This document shows positions 12,726 through 24,364 of a stretch of DNA of 64,000 bases, one piece after another. The stretch lies in contig BGZK01001240.1 in assembly GCA_005406025.1 (NCBI GenBank), positions 62,001 through 126,000 of the forward strand, written 5' to 3'. Each line of letters starts with the position of its first letter. Position 1 is the stretch's first letter. Both the position numbers and the translations under genes were made by a program. The notes under the pieces were generated by a model. It was not told the origin of the DNA, did no database searches, and saw only the letters and a list, made by a program, of their open reading frames with translations. Origin of the DNA: Eumeta japonica. Lineage: Eukaryota; Arthropoda; Insecta; Lepidoptera; Psychidae.

Positions 12726-13613
12726 TTATCTAGTTGCCTCTTCTCCCTCACAAGGTGAAATTAATCTCAATCTCAGATTTTATATTTCGAATGTTTACAG
12801 TTCCAGCTCGTCGTCCGGCCATGAAATAATCCATTTATATAACGTTAATTTTTACTATTCGAATACGTTAATAAAGAGAGTATAAAATATTTGAATTTTT
12901 ACTCTTGATATAACGCAATATCTAAATAAGATTTCATTGCAAGTCTATGGATTCTGCAAAACGTAAATATGTGATGTATAAAAAAACACGTTAATTAATT
13001 ATGATTCTTGATTTATCTGTTCCTTTTTGTCGAGAATGGCAGACTGTGGTTCTTTATTGACGTGCATTATAAAAGAGTACTATTGATTCATTGATAGAGT
13101 AGGTTTACTTACACGTTAAATGGGCTCCTGTAAGCGTTCGGTACTATAATGTATTGTTCCACCCGTGTCTTACGTAAGATTGGATAATAAATTATTTTTG
13201 TTTTGTATACATTGCTGACGCAATGTTCGCTCTTCATCTATGGGCCTATTTGTGACAAGACTTAGTAGGTACGTCCTGACTAAATCGTGTCTCCAATTAT
13301 ATATTACTACAAATTAGGTATTGAATATTTAAAAGTCTATCCATTAACTATGTGCTATCCTAACTGTCTTTAGGTGTTATGTCAGCTTAATTCTCAACAT
13401 TGATAAATTACATACATATTTTATCAATATCTTATACCCACCTCTTTTCAATTTTAACACAAGTTTATTTATGATTAAAAACCACCATTACTTATTTTTG
13501 ATATAAAATACTAGAAATTATTGTTTAAGCAAACATTTAATTTAGACAACGTTTTTAGTATTAAAATTTATTTTTCGAATAATGGTTAATAATTATCGCA
13601 TATATAAAACTAA

Positions 13614-13642
13614 AAAGGGCGAAAATAATATTTTCGCCCTTT
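13614..13642. repeat. Perfect 14-bp hairpin
   Basis: The arms AAAGGGCGAAAATA (13614-13627) and 13629-13642 are exact reverse complements around a single central base. AT runs flank both sides. It lies about 120 bases before the GC-rich putative promoter. If transcribed left to right it would give a stem followed by U-poor sequence, so it is not terminator-like. Confidence 0.8.
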
Positions 13643-13739
13643 AATATATATAAAATAAAATAATATTCATATAATATTTCTGACGTCGCTAACTTTTCAG
13701 GAGTCATATTGAATCGTTCGAGATATTTTCAGATAATAG

Positions 13740-14050
13740 CGTAACGAGCGGTAACCACTGTGCGAAAGAGAGGGCAACAGTGTAAAATCATATTAGCGGG
13801 AACGTTCGCGGGGAGGGGGGTTTTGCGGTCCGGGACACGGCGAGGGGGGCGCGGCTCGGGTGAAGGGACGTTATTCGAGATCCAAGGGATGAGCTCTCTC
13901 TTCCTCTCGCGTTACTCGGGCACCGCGCGCCGGCCGTCGCACCCGCCGCCGACCGTCACGCGCTGATACTTCGCGCGATATATCGACATGCGGCACGCGC
14001 ATCACTAGCTTGCCGATTCCGATTTAGAAGATTTTTGAGATTAGAAAAAT
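13740..14050 (+). promoter_or_regulatory. Putative core promoter region of the PRDM-type gene
   Basis: A dense GC/CpG-rich block (about 13795-14005) stands out from AT-rich surroundings and is followed by about 280 bases of AT-rich leader and the candidate start codon at 14285. A TCACTA motif at about 14002, similar to an arthropod initiator, sits at the block's end. No clear TATA box or downstream promoter element was found. Position relative to the proposed first exon is the main support. A 68-codon frame over the block is a composition artefact. Confidence 0.4.
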
Positions 14051-14284
14051 TGAGTGGTATTCTAAATAGGTGTCTTAATTGAACAAATAAATTTCACATT
14101 GATATGTAAACGGTGCAATTTTATTGTGGTGATATTTTTGTCGAATTGAAGACATAAATAGTTAAAATGACTTTCGAGTGCTCGAGAGTGCCGAATTCTA
14201 TGTTAATAACGACTACGCAATCTGATTAATCCTGAGGCAGAAGACAATAATTGCCGATGTTGAATTTTTGGTGTGATCGAGAAA

Positions 14285-14297
14285 ATGAAGATGATCG
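14285..14297 (+). CDS. ham: Candidate first coding exon of PRDM3/16-type gene (hamlet-like)
   Basis: The sequence ATG AAG ATG ATC G is followed directly by a consensus donor GTGAGT at 14298. An in-frame TGA at 14261-14263 closes the frame upstream, so translation would start at one of the two ATGs. The exon ends one base into a codon. The next supported exon starts at 23883 with two bases that complete that codon (GCA, alanine) and continue its only open frame, giving M-K-M-I-A-A-E-S. The phase match, the donor and the upstream promoter-like block support the call. A 13-base coding part is short, and an alternative first exon elsewhere in the 23 kb upstream remains possible. The symbol depends on the PR-domain exons. 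Confidence 0.45.
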
Positions 14298-15784
14298 GTG
14301 AGTTTCCGGTATAGATATATATCACCGTTTTTCGTTAAACATTTGACTATTATCGTAACTTTGTTTAAAGGAACATGTTAATAGCAACATTAAGAATTTT
14401 TTTGATAAATTGGTGTGTAGGTACGCATAAGATTAAATGATATTTCATTTTATTTATAATAAATCTTCAATTATTGTGTGGTCATAGATATTAAAAACTA
14501 TTGAGAGATCTAAAAAAAATAGCCAAAAACTGATTTGCACAATACAAATACATAATGAAAACATATATTTACCTATGCTTTTGGTAATGTTAAAAGAAAT
14601 ATTTTCTTTGATGGTATATTTTATTATTTATTCTAAAAAAAAAACAAACTCGCAGATTAAAGTAATTCTTTTATGAATTTTGACTATTTAATTAACTTAT
14701 AAATTTGTAGGTAACAAATGACCGGAAACTATACATGTTTATCTCACAATGTTAATATTTACCGCAATTTGAGACGTGAATAAGACAAACCACGAGGAAA
14801 TTGTATTAAGATATTAATTGAATATCTGCGTATTAACTTAACGTTTTTGTTTCAAATGAGTACAAAGTTTTTTACGATTATAGAATTTACATAAAAAGAG
14901 TGTTTTGTTCCGTTTTGGTAATTTGTTAGTAGTGTATCATCGAATACTGAAAAATAGAACGTCGACGGGTTCATTATGATTTCTATCTTTTTTTCTCTGT
15001 TTGTCACAATCTTTTATTTTGATGATGATTTAGCATTGATCTACTAGTACCTACTAGGAATAATTATTATGTGTTAACCACGAAATAAATTAATGGAATT
15101 AAAGTTTTTAGATTGGTATTTCTACGCGTAGTTCATGATATTTAAATAACATTAATCGAGTGGATGATTAAAAATAAGAAAAAAAATAGAATGAGTGATT
15201 TAAAAGTGACATTTTATTTAAAATCTGTAATCCGCGTATATAATTCTTCAATTAAAGTTCGCTTTCGTTTTTCGACTTTCGTTTAATAACGTTTTCTTTT
15301 TTAATTGTGATTCCTAAGAATGGATTTTATATTCTGCAATCAGAGAATAAATTTTTACTTAAGAAAAATTATCAAGAGTAAAATATATATAGTACGAATT
15401 CATTTTTTTTTTTAGGATAAACATTTATTCGGACACAAGATGTTATAACTGTATGTATAAGACCATTATAAAGATCTTTAGAAATAAGCATTACAAAAAA
15501 TTAAAAATTATGTTGTAAATTGCGATAAGTTCAAATTTTGTTTGCACACAGCGCACTTAAGTTCTTAACAGTTTACAAGCGATTCACAGTAGCTGGATTT
15601 CAATAAACATCTATTATATATTAGTCGAGTTATAAAAGTATAAATGGTATATAAATATATAAATTTATATTTCTAAAGCTGATCCAATTGGAATAATTAC
15701 GTATTCCTTTTAGGTTCCTCTTTAACGGTATATATAAAAAATGACTTATTTTGTTAATTCAAATTTTGTGTACGAGTGTTTATC

Positions 15785-15990
15785 CACCTGCGGCTTTGCT
15801 TTGTCCCCTGACTGCGATCTTGGTCACGTTCTTGATACGAATTCCGGACCCACACTCGCTTTCGCCCCGGTTCCGTTCTCAATTTAGGTCCTGGCTCCGG
15901 CTCTCAATTCTACTCCTCGTCTCGCTTTCAATTTCGATACAGATGTCAGTCACGGGTCTGATTTTCAAGAATTCGGGGCAAATGCTAGTG
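15785..15990. repeat. Pyrimidine-biased imperfect short repeats
   Basis: Loose repeats of units such as CCGGCTCTCAATTC, CTCGCTTTCAATTTCG and TTCCGTTCTCAATTT run across the block. Read on the other strand, they resemble the purine-biased block at 27730-28022 (GGGATCGGAATCAGA and variants). This suggests two diverged copies of one repeat family in opposite orientation. The 82-codon frame here follows from the composition. Confidence 0.5.
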
Positions 15991-18900
15991 TCAAAATAAA
16001 ATATAGGCTATATTGATCCGAAATAGGGTAGCTTTTCATTAGTTGAAGAATTTTTAGAATCGGTGTAATATTTCAAGTTAAATAGTAGAAAACGCGGAAG
16101 AAGTCGGAAACAAATCCCTAAATAGATTTTACAAAAAACCTTCTCCCTGAAGACTTAGAAACAGGTATGTATACTAATAGTGTTCGATTAAACGGTGTCT
16201 AAGTTCTTTTATTTATTATTCGGTTATTATTCAGTTTATTATTCGGTTAGTCAGGTATATAAATTGAAGACGTTTTTCTATTTAAAAATATTTAATTTGG
16301 TATAGATAAGGTTAAATATCGTATAGAAGATCAAATAATGGAAAAGACCGAATAGTAATACTCACGCCGTCGGTGTGAGAATCTCAAGAGGTGGTGACCA
16401 AAAGGAATGATTCTATCAAGAAAAGGGGAATTAATATAAATGTTAGCAGGACCGACGTACATGGAGTTTGGGAGAAGACGCAGATCGGATAGGCGAGAAT
16501 GTTCAACAGAAAATGAGTTTCCCTCCTAATGGGCGGCAAAATGCGTGTGTACCTTACCTAACACATTCAAAATATAGAAGTAGGCGTAGGTCGTTTGTTT
16601 GTCTGCCGTCGTTTCGCTAAAAACATTGTTTTTGTTTAACAAATCAGGTTATCCTCGTTCAGTCCATGAAAAAAAAAGGTTGCTTTGATAAAGCATTCGT
16701 ATTTAATTCGCGATTTATTTAAATTTTTTGACGCGAAATTCGCATATATTGCAAATCTATTAGTAAAACCATCGTTTTAGACACGAATGCGGACAAAATG
16801 ACGCAACCCGTCCCCAATACGACATTATTTGCTGACTAATAAAACGGCCGCAGTCAAGTATTTTCTGTGTGCTTGCTACGATTATCGTTTATTTACTTTT
16901 TTCAGTCACGAGAAACTAAAATGCATAATCAAAATCATACATTTTATTGTAACATTGCCAAAATTGGGACGCATCCATTAACAAATGAATTACCAAAATT
17001 AGCTATTTACGCGTATGAAGTTAAAAGTGCCATTAAGCGACAAACTTGCTTACATTATGTCCGACATGGTTACGTTTTTTTGAGGTAGGTAAGTATATAG
17101 TTTGATTTCAAGGGAAATGTAGTAGTCGCAGTCTAAAACATCATGTTGAAGTGGGCATGAATTATATGGAAGGTATCAAAAAAATTGTTTGACAGAAATT
17201 TTAAGCGCTCAATGGTTATTGTACGAAACGATTGATAAACGTCTGTAAAGTTAAGAGGAAAGGTTAATTAAATTTATACATTTCTATACAAAAACTCTAT
17301 TATATTTAATTTGCGGTTTGTTTAATATCCAAGTAGGAAATAAGCTGTGGGTATGACAGAAAATTGCGACTTTCCTTGTCGTTTTTCATAAACGTAGTTT
17401 TCTATATGCTATAAAATCAATATCTAATAATTTACCGGAAATCTGCTTTTACTAGGCGTTATTGTGTTTTTTTAATTATTCGTTAATTAAATGAAGTTAT
17501 AGAAGTTATTTTCGTAGAGATACTTTTCTTAGTGCATTCGAAATAGGAGCACTTAAACTTTACAAAACGTATAAAATATTGTATAAATAAAAAAAACTTA
17601 GAAAAAAATTAAAGAAGCTCAAACTCAATTTCAAATTAATGGATTTCGGGCCGTTTCTTAATTTTAATTTCTGATTCCATTTTCAGGCGTTCCAATATAT
17701 TTACATTGTCTTGTCGTTGTTTGTCGCCCTTTTCGAATATTTACATTGTACAAGTATATACCATTCATTATTTTTTTCATGTGCACCAAAATTGTGCGTC
17801 ATATTTCCTTTACGTCTAAAGAAGTATTTCTTTGACAAATACAGGTTAAGTATATATAACTGTATGTTCGTTTGTATAATACCTTAAAATTTAGGCATGA
17901 CAGTGATTGTGTTGCGAGAAATAGGAAATAATGTAAGTCTTAATATAAACAATATTTTGTTTTAAACATAAAATTTAAAAGTATTCACTCCTCAGAAAAC
18001 ATATCAACGTTGACGTTTTCAACGGGTTGCTATGACAAAAACCTTTATCAGCCATAAACCGGCACCGGGCCAGCATGGTTGAGTTGAAGATCTATCCTTC
18101 CTAAGAAGTCTTCCTATCCGAAGTAAAAAGATCGTCTGAAAGTATACCCCAACAAGTACAATGCCATTAAAACCTGAGATAGATCAACATATATAAGTGG
18201 AACCTTTATATATAATATTTTATGAGCACATTGCGAAACCCATACGGTTAAAATTTTATACGCAAAAACTAAAAATCACAACCAATTTCGATACCGCGGT
18301 AGGCCACTCCGTAAATATTCGATGACAAACAGACCGATTTCTTTTTTTGTTCTCGTCCATGATAACGAAGTCTCAATATCCACGCAAGACAAACAGGCTG
18401 TATAAGGACGCGGCGGCCGGTCAAAGGCTCGCGCGCCGCGGACGAATTTATTGTTGCGCGTACGAGGTTTTCGCACGCCCTAAACCAGATAGCACTCGTG
18501 AGGTGAAAAGAAAAAAAAAAGGGTGCCCGGGAACGCGTCCCGTTTTGCGGGCAAACTGTGAAATTTCGATGAGATGCCGTTTAGCGTTTCGCTACACATG
18601 TTTTTTTTTCTTCTGCAAACTGTCGTGTACCATTTAAAGTTGTTCCTTTAAAATGTATGATAAAATAATTGTACTATATTAATAGATTGTAAATGCAAAA
18701 TTTTCTCGGTTGGTTTTTCCGTTTTGCCGCATTATCAGAATTTCGGATAACGTGGCACGCTAATTACAATGATTAACAGTGTCAATGTATTAATTTTTGG
18801 TCATATCAATGGCTGCATCGTCTTATCGTTTGCAATTCAAACATGGACTGTTATTGAAATTTGCCCGTTAATTGACTTAGGTACTTTATCAACGGCTGAT

Positions 18901-19238
18901 TAAGAAAACGATAAAATGCACCCTTTCCAGCTGTATGACATACCAAATGCAAAAGAAATATCACGTCTAGATCTTCTTTATACATATCCATTATGTTTGG
19001 ACACGTAAATATAGATATATGATCTACTTTAAAGTCTCGAATATTGATTAATTTACAGGGTTTTAAAAAGCACTATTCTTATTAAATAAAAAAACGGCTG
19101 TGCAATAGATTAGTAAATACTTTTTCATGAAACCCGTTCATATGATATATTTACCTTAAATCAAGTTCCATCACGTTCGAATTAATACATTACCCATAAC
19201 AATATCATAATTTTGCCGTCGTTTGGACGTCCGTCGCC

Positions 19239-19267
19239 CTCGCTCTGCGCATTATGCGCAGAGCGAG
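19239..19267. repeat. Perfect 14-bp hairpin, GC-rich
   Basis: The arms CTCGCTCTGCGCAT (19239-19252) and 19254-19267 are exact complements around one central base. Part of the arm (GCGCAGAG) is repeated just after it. This is an unusually stable structure in an AT-rich intron. Confidence 0.8.
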
Positions 19268-19557
19268 CGCAGAGTTCTGCTCGTAAAACTGCTCATTGTC
19301 AGTCCCCGTGGCTAACTCGTGAAATCAGCAGACCGTGGATTCATCACAATTCCGGTACTTGGAAAGGATTCAACATTTTCTGTATGCGTACGGATTATGT
19401 CTGCTTGAATTTTGTGTGTAGAGACGGAAAATCGTTTAAAAACAACTACTACAACTTTTTATACCGATGCGAATACTATTAAAATACTCATAAAATCTTT
19501 AATTGTCAAATTTAATACATGCATAAAATTTATATGTAATACATATACATAAGCGAA

Positions 19558-19700
19558 ATACCACTGACGGACTGACTGACCCATCACGAGATCTCCAAAA
19601 CTAAAAGTGCGATTGGTTTGAAATTTGCAAAGTAACTCTTTCGGGGACGTAGATGCTCATTAAGAACGAATTTTACTCAAATCCTACAAAAAAAATCATC
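19558..19700 (+). mobile_element. Retroelement tail-like repeat fragment
   Basis: Contains GACGGACTGACTGACCCATC followed by TTGGTTTGAAATTTGCAAAG and a segment with GATGCTCATTAAGAACGAAT. Stretches reading 'ACTGACTGACTCATC ... TTGAAATTTGG' are familiar from lepidopteran retroelement 3' regions. It is diverged, its ends are unclear, and no coding remains. Confidence 0.4.
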
Positions 19701-20279
19701 ATTCTACAATATGTTTACGCGGGAGGACACGGAAAAAAGCTTGTAGTAGAATAGAAACAAAAACATTCTATTGTGTTAGTTATTAATTCCCGGAAATCCT
19801 TAGTAGACGCTTGCTTGCCACATGCATTAACATGCAGCATGCAATCCACCGCTGACCCTCGAATCTGCCTCTCCACTACGAATCTCTATCCGAAGAATTT
19901 GATATTGATTCGAGAGGATTGACAGATATCGAACAACTAACTTACACCTAAGCTAGTGTTAATTTTGTAATTATCTTATTCCTCCAATCGTGATGTTGTT
20001 AATTTCTATGTATGTTTCATGCCCACCAGGCATATCCTCAGGAAAATGCAGACAGTCACATCCATTACGGTGTAAGAAGTGTTAAAACAACCGACAAATG
20101 CGGATCCAATCTCGTTATGTGAACTGCTGTCATGCGATACGTCAAAGAGTGACGAAAGCATTCTTACCAGCAGCCACAGACCACCACCAATAGACATGCT
20201 TGTCAATTGTCACAGACTAACCATCACCAACCATTACCCAAATAGTTACAGGCAAGCTTCCAATAATGGCGACGTATAG

Positions 20280-20640
20280 ATGTTAATTTGGTCATTGAGC
20301 AAATCATTATTATATTTATGTTTTAAAATTTCGAAACATTCCAAAACATTTAAACGTAACCTCTTCTCACACACATGCAAAATATCGAACTTGTGATCAT
20401 TATTGAACTCATGACCGCCTTCTATTTAATGTTTAAAATGAGATCTATTGAATTTATTATTTTTAAAGGGCAAAATATGTTCTTTGTACCTAGTTTCAAA
20501 ACAACGTCCGTTTTGTCCTACATATATCGACTTACATTCATCACAAGTTAATTTACAAATTTCGGATGTTTTACCACTATGCTATTTATCTTTATTGTTA
20601 CATAAAGTTTTTATATTGTTTTTTATTTTAAAAGCCGTAT
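20280..20640 (-). mobile_element. Penelope-like element remnant with GIY-YIG endonuclease domain
   Basis: On the minus strand a nearly open frame reads IYTAFKIKNNIKTLCNNKDK, a stop, then HSGKTSEICKLTCDECKSIY followed by VGQNGRCFETRYKEH, later EGGHEFNNDHKFDILHV, and finally RLRLNVLECFEILKHK with NDLLNDQINI. This is the order of the C-terminal GIY-YIG nuclease of Penelope-like retroelements: the YKLxCxxC zinc-like pair, YVGQTGRxFxxRxxEH with the catalytic arginine, the H...GH block, the catalytic glutamate in LE.xEI, and the LLND end. Only two in-frame stops were seen, so the copy is fairly young compared with its neighbours. The reverse-transcriptase part was not found upstream, where a LINE 3' end lies instead, so it is 5'-truncated. 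Confidence 0.85.
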
Positions 20641-20869
20641 AAATATGTTTTTTTTAATAATTTTGGAATTTTCTACAGAAACAAAAATAATTTGGGATGT
20701 AATTGCTAATATAATTTTATTTTATTACAAAATTTTCATGTCATTATATTAGCAGTAGTTTAAATGTATAATGTCAATTTATGGAGTTAAATAACTGAAA
20801 AATATTGTTTAATTGTTTGTGTTAAAATCCAAATTTGAACAAGAAGTTTGATTAAAGAATATCTTTTAA

Positions 20870-21120
20870 AGAATAGAATTAAAGAGGTATGTTGCAGTGG
20901 TTTGACTATCTGGAAAGAATGAATTATACTGAAAAAACAAATCAATAGAGCGAATGTGTGTGATGGAGAGGTCGGAAAGGGTCGCTCTAGAAAATTATGA
21001 AACTTGATGGATGTCAATGAGACAAGAGAGATATGTAAAGATCGTACCATATAGAAATTTATAGTCTCTGCCTACCCTTCTTGGAAATGGGCTTGAGTTT
21101 ATATTATTATTATTATTTAA
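20870..21120 (+). mobile_element. LINE 3'-end remnant with (ATT)n tail
   Basis: Translation gives RGMLQWFDYLERMNYTEKTNQ followed by stops, KIMKLDGCQ, DKRDM and finally IYSLCLPFLEMGLSLYYYYY running into an ATTATT tail at 21100-21116. MLxWFGHLERM is the conserved motif near the C-terminus of a widespread insect LINE ORF, and the tyrosine run is the translated A/T tail. At least four stops show it is dead. A second remnant with the same motif is at 57540-57890. Confidence 0.7.
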
Positions 21121-23880
21121 AGATAGAAAACAATTAGTTAAAATGAAATGAATATACATTTTTATTTCAAAGGCACACCATTACATTCCGTATTCGGAAA
21201 ATATACTTATTTTGAACGACATTACCGTAGAAACCGCCGAGTCGGCGTGTCCATATAGCCAATGCACGATAACGGCCGCGTGTATATTTCTCATTATGGT
21301 GATTGCTGCGTCTTTTGTGATATTTTAAAAATTTGCATTTCCTTTTTCATGTTAAATAACACAGATATGTTATGTAAACAATTGAGCGACTTAACAATCC
21401 TGAAGAATAATTCTTATTTTTCTGTCTTTGTATTGAATCAACATTACATTATTGGATGTTTTGTAAAGAGATGAAATAAATGTGCGTATAAACCGTAAAA
21501 ATAAATAAAAAATGTATAAACAGACGCAGTGAATATGTTTGTGACTGATTAAGGATTCTATTTGAATAATGATTTGTCAAAAACTGTTCTAGTTATTTAT
21601 GATACCGATACGGAACGTAGCTTTATCATTCATTGAGCAAACAAATAATTAATTAATGATAAATAAATACAAATAAAAATGTTTGAATTATTAATATTAA
21701 TATTTCACGTGTTTAAACCGTGCGTATAAGTTCACCAGTCAATTTATTTTGCGTGCGGTAGTAATAAAAATTAAAAACGACAGGTGATCCGACGAGCCGT
21801 AATGTCTTTCGAAAGTGGATCATCAAAGGAAGGAATCCCATAGACACGTCCACGCGCATCCTGGTCATTGTGGCAACACACCCCGAGCGCTCCTTTATTA
21901 TGCTAAAGCGCTTAATCGCTTTGTGTCGCGGGCGCATCTAGCGTTTAATTTTATAGTTTTTTTTTCTCTTCACAGCCACGTGCTACAAGGGACAAGATAA
22001 GGGTTGTTCTAACAACTATATTAGCGGTAATGTGCAGTGCGCGTTCTTATGATTTATGGCCGTGTCTCTTTCACTCGTATTTGCGTAGGGGACGATACTT
22101 TATTGATGACACGTGCACCGGGGCGTGGAGGTTTGCTACACGATTTATTACAGAGCGCGGAACTATTGTCGTTGGTAATAATCTACAGTAATAATGTCGC
22201 AGAATAAATGATAACTATTATGTCGTTTTAGCCGTGTTATCGGAATTAAAATGTGGGCGCAAGTACAAAAAGTTATTTGTAACTTACAATAAAAATATTC
22301 CCTTTGTTTTTTCTGTGTGGTGATTTTTTTTTACATTTCATACGACTGAAAGTTGATTTTTTGTTATATAAGTATGCATATCACTAAGAAATATTCTTGG
22401 AAATTTTCTAAGTGAGCCGAGAACAGGAAGAAATCATTTATCTATACACCAGAAATATTAATAATGTCTTAGTAACTCGATGACATGTAACGTATACAAT
22501 TTATGAATATATCAATTTATCGTGAAAATTTTAAAATTTTGAAAACATGTAATTTTAATTTGTCTGAGAATAAAACTTTCTGTGTGGGTCCGATCACTAA
22601 CAATCTTATAAACCGATGAACTGTATTTTATGGCATGAAGAGCCATCAACCTTATATATCATGAAATCATTATATAATTAGTCATGGAGTTTTCCCATAA
22701 TTACAATAACTTTATATATCTAGAGTGGCGTATTAATTAAAATATGCCACTGTTATAATACATCTGCATCATAATTTAATTACAATACGATTCGATTTCG
22801 AAAAATTATAATAATACGCGTGATATATGATTTGCATCATGGCGGGATGGCTCCACAAACAACGAGAAGGAAGTGTATTGTCGTAACCGGAAATGAGATA
22901 AAAAAAGAAGCGGGCACCTTTTCGCCCGCGTAATTTAGCTGACGCCATAATTATTGATAGAGCTGTACTCTCCAGCAGATCCGCGCTACTCGCTTAATGG
23001 ACATTTATGATTTACATTATTTTATTTTATTATCGTTTATGTATTTTATATTGAAAATAATTAATGGCGCTCTTCGATAATAACTCGTGTTCTCATTGAA
23101 TTTGATATATTTTTAATTTGATCTATCAACCCGTTTATTGTACGAAGTCTGTGCAATATGGGAATTGATGTAAATCCGTATCTATATACATATAATAATA
23201 ATCTGTATATCCCAATGCGTGACAAGAAATTTCATAAATAAAACTATTTCGTATACGTAATTATAAGCTTAACCTGTTTTTTTTCGTTTGTTATGGCGAC
23301 AGTAGCGTGGTTTACTAATATTTAGAGTATTAGACTTGTTGATGAACTGCGTAAGCTGACTTGACATGATGACTTAAACTGAAATCAAAATCAAAATTGG
23401 TTAGAAAAATAATAGACTATAAGTCGTTAAAAATTCTATGCACTTCCTTTCTTGCAAGACGGACTTTTACGTTATTCTATATGCCACCACTAGACAATGC
23501 CATCACTTGGTACTAATATTTTCTCTATCTAATTGGTGTTTTAAAAAAAAACCATTACTCACGTATTTTTATAGTTAACAAAAAAAGGCTTATACTACCA
23601 TTTTACTCAGTTAAAAAATCTTTTAATACAGTAATATAAAATTATAGTAAATTATCCTATTATTGTCAAGCCATAACGTTTGAAAATGCCGTTAAATGTA
23701 TATAATGTTATTTGATTTGATTTAGTTTCTAAAATACATTTAATACAATACAATAAATTTAAAAAGCAAAACATTGATTATTGAGTAAGTGTTTTTCCTA
23801 ATGAACGCTTCAAAGAAAATTTGACAATACTCTATTTGTAAAAGTAAGAATTATAATAACGATACCTCGTTTTTCCCAAC

Positions 23881-23885
23881 AGCAG
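23881..23885 (+). promoter_or_regulatory. NAGNAG tandem splice acceptor
   Basis: The intron ends ...CCCAACAGCAG|CTGAG. AG dinucleotides at 23881-23882 and 23884-23885 are both usable after the same pyrimidine tract. The upstream site keeps CAG in the exon; the downstream site removes it. Both preserve frame, changing the joined product by one alanine (A-A-E-S versus A-E-S). Confidence 0.6.
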
Positions 23886-24364
23886 CTGAGAGCCAAGAAT
23901 CTGGCAGCCCCCCGCCGAGCCCTGCCGACTCCGCCGCCTCTGAGGCTTCACCCACCCTAGTACACATCAAGAAGGAGGCGATGCCGCCCGGTGGTGACCT
24001 CAAGGATTGCTATAACATTCTAGAATTCCCTGAAACGGAAGTACCTTATCTACCGTCACTCTATGAGAAGAACGCATGCAACCCGCTACTCGACTATGGC
24101 AGGCAGTACCTGCCGCGGCCCCTGGAAGTCGAAGGGCAGCAGTACATCGACGATCAGAAGAACTCGACCGACTCCGAAAACAAGTCCAACGACGACGATC
24201 TGAACAACGACTCGGGGAGCGGCGTGGACGTGGAGCTGCCCGACGAGCTCGTTCTTAGGCGAGGCGGGGTTTATGCGAGAAAGAGCATTCCGAGCGGGAC
24301 GAAGTACGGGCCGTTCACTGGCAAATGGGAAACGCAGCCGGTCGACAGACGATACGCTTGGGAG
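23883..24364 (+). CDS. ham: PRDM3/16-type (hamlet-like) exon: N-terminal region and start of the PR domain
   Basis: The frame is open from the acceptor to a GTGAGT donor at 24365. If joined to the proposed first exon, it supplies residues 5-165. The N-terminal part is Ser/Pro/Ala-rich (SGSPPPSPADSAASEASP), then VHIKKEA with an IKKE sumoylation-type site (residues 33-36), then CYNILEFPETEVPYLPSLY and an acidic Asn/Asp/Ser-rich stretch. From about residue 125, ELVLRRGGVYARKSIPSGTK and YGPFTGKW ... YAWE match the first half of a PR domain (compare ELRE..., K(R)IxxGxxFGPxxG and YxWE in PRDM3/16). PRDM3/16 proteins are chromatin-bound C2H2 zinc-finger regulators; in Drosophila hamlet controls neuronal fate. 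The SGSPP start has a tandem CAGCAG acceptor. Assignment to another PRDM class (such as Blimp-1) is less likely but not excluded. Confidence 0.85.

Larger units (their letters stand above)
14298..23882 (+). other. Proposed intron 1
   Basis: About 9.6 kb, from donor GTGAGT to an acceptor after a TTTTTCCCAACAG tract. It contains the pyrimidine-biased block at 15785-15990, a retroelement-like tail near 19558-19700, a 14-bp hairpin at 19239, a Penelope-like remnant at 20280-20640 and a LINE 3' end at 20870-21120. GC-richer stretches at 18380-18560, 21780-22260 and 22820-22990 contain TTTAT-type homeodomain-like motifs and could be enhancers; this is inference. No further coding exon was recognised. 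Confidence 0.5.

Noticed and set aside
24076..24258. 60-codon frame overlapping the PRDM exon
   Set aside because: Shadow frame of the true exon; Arg/Ala-rich translation without homology.
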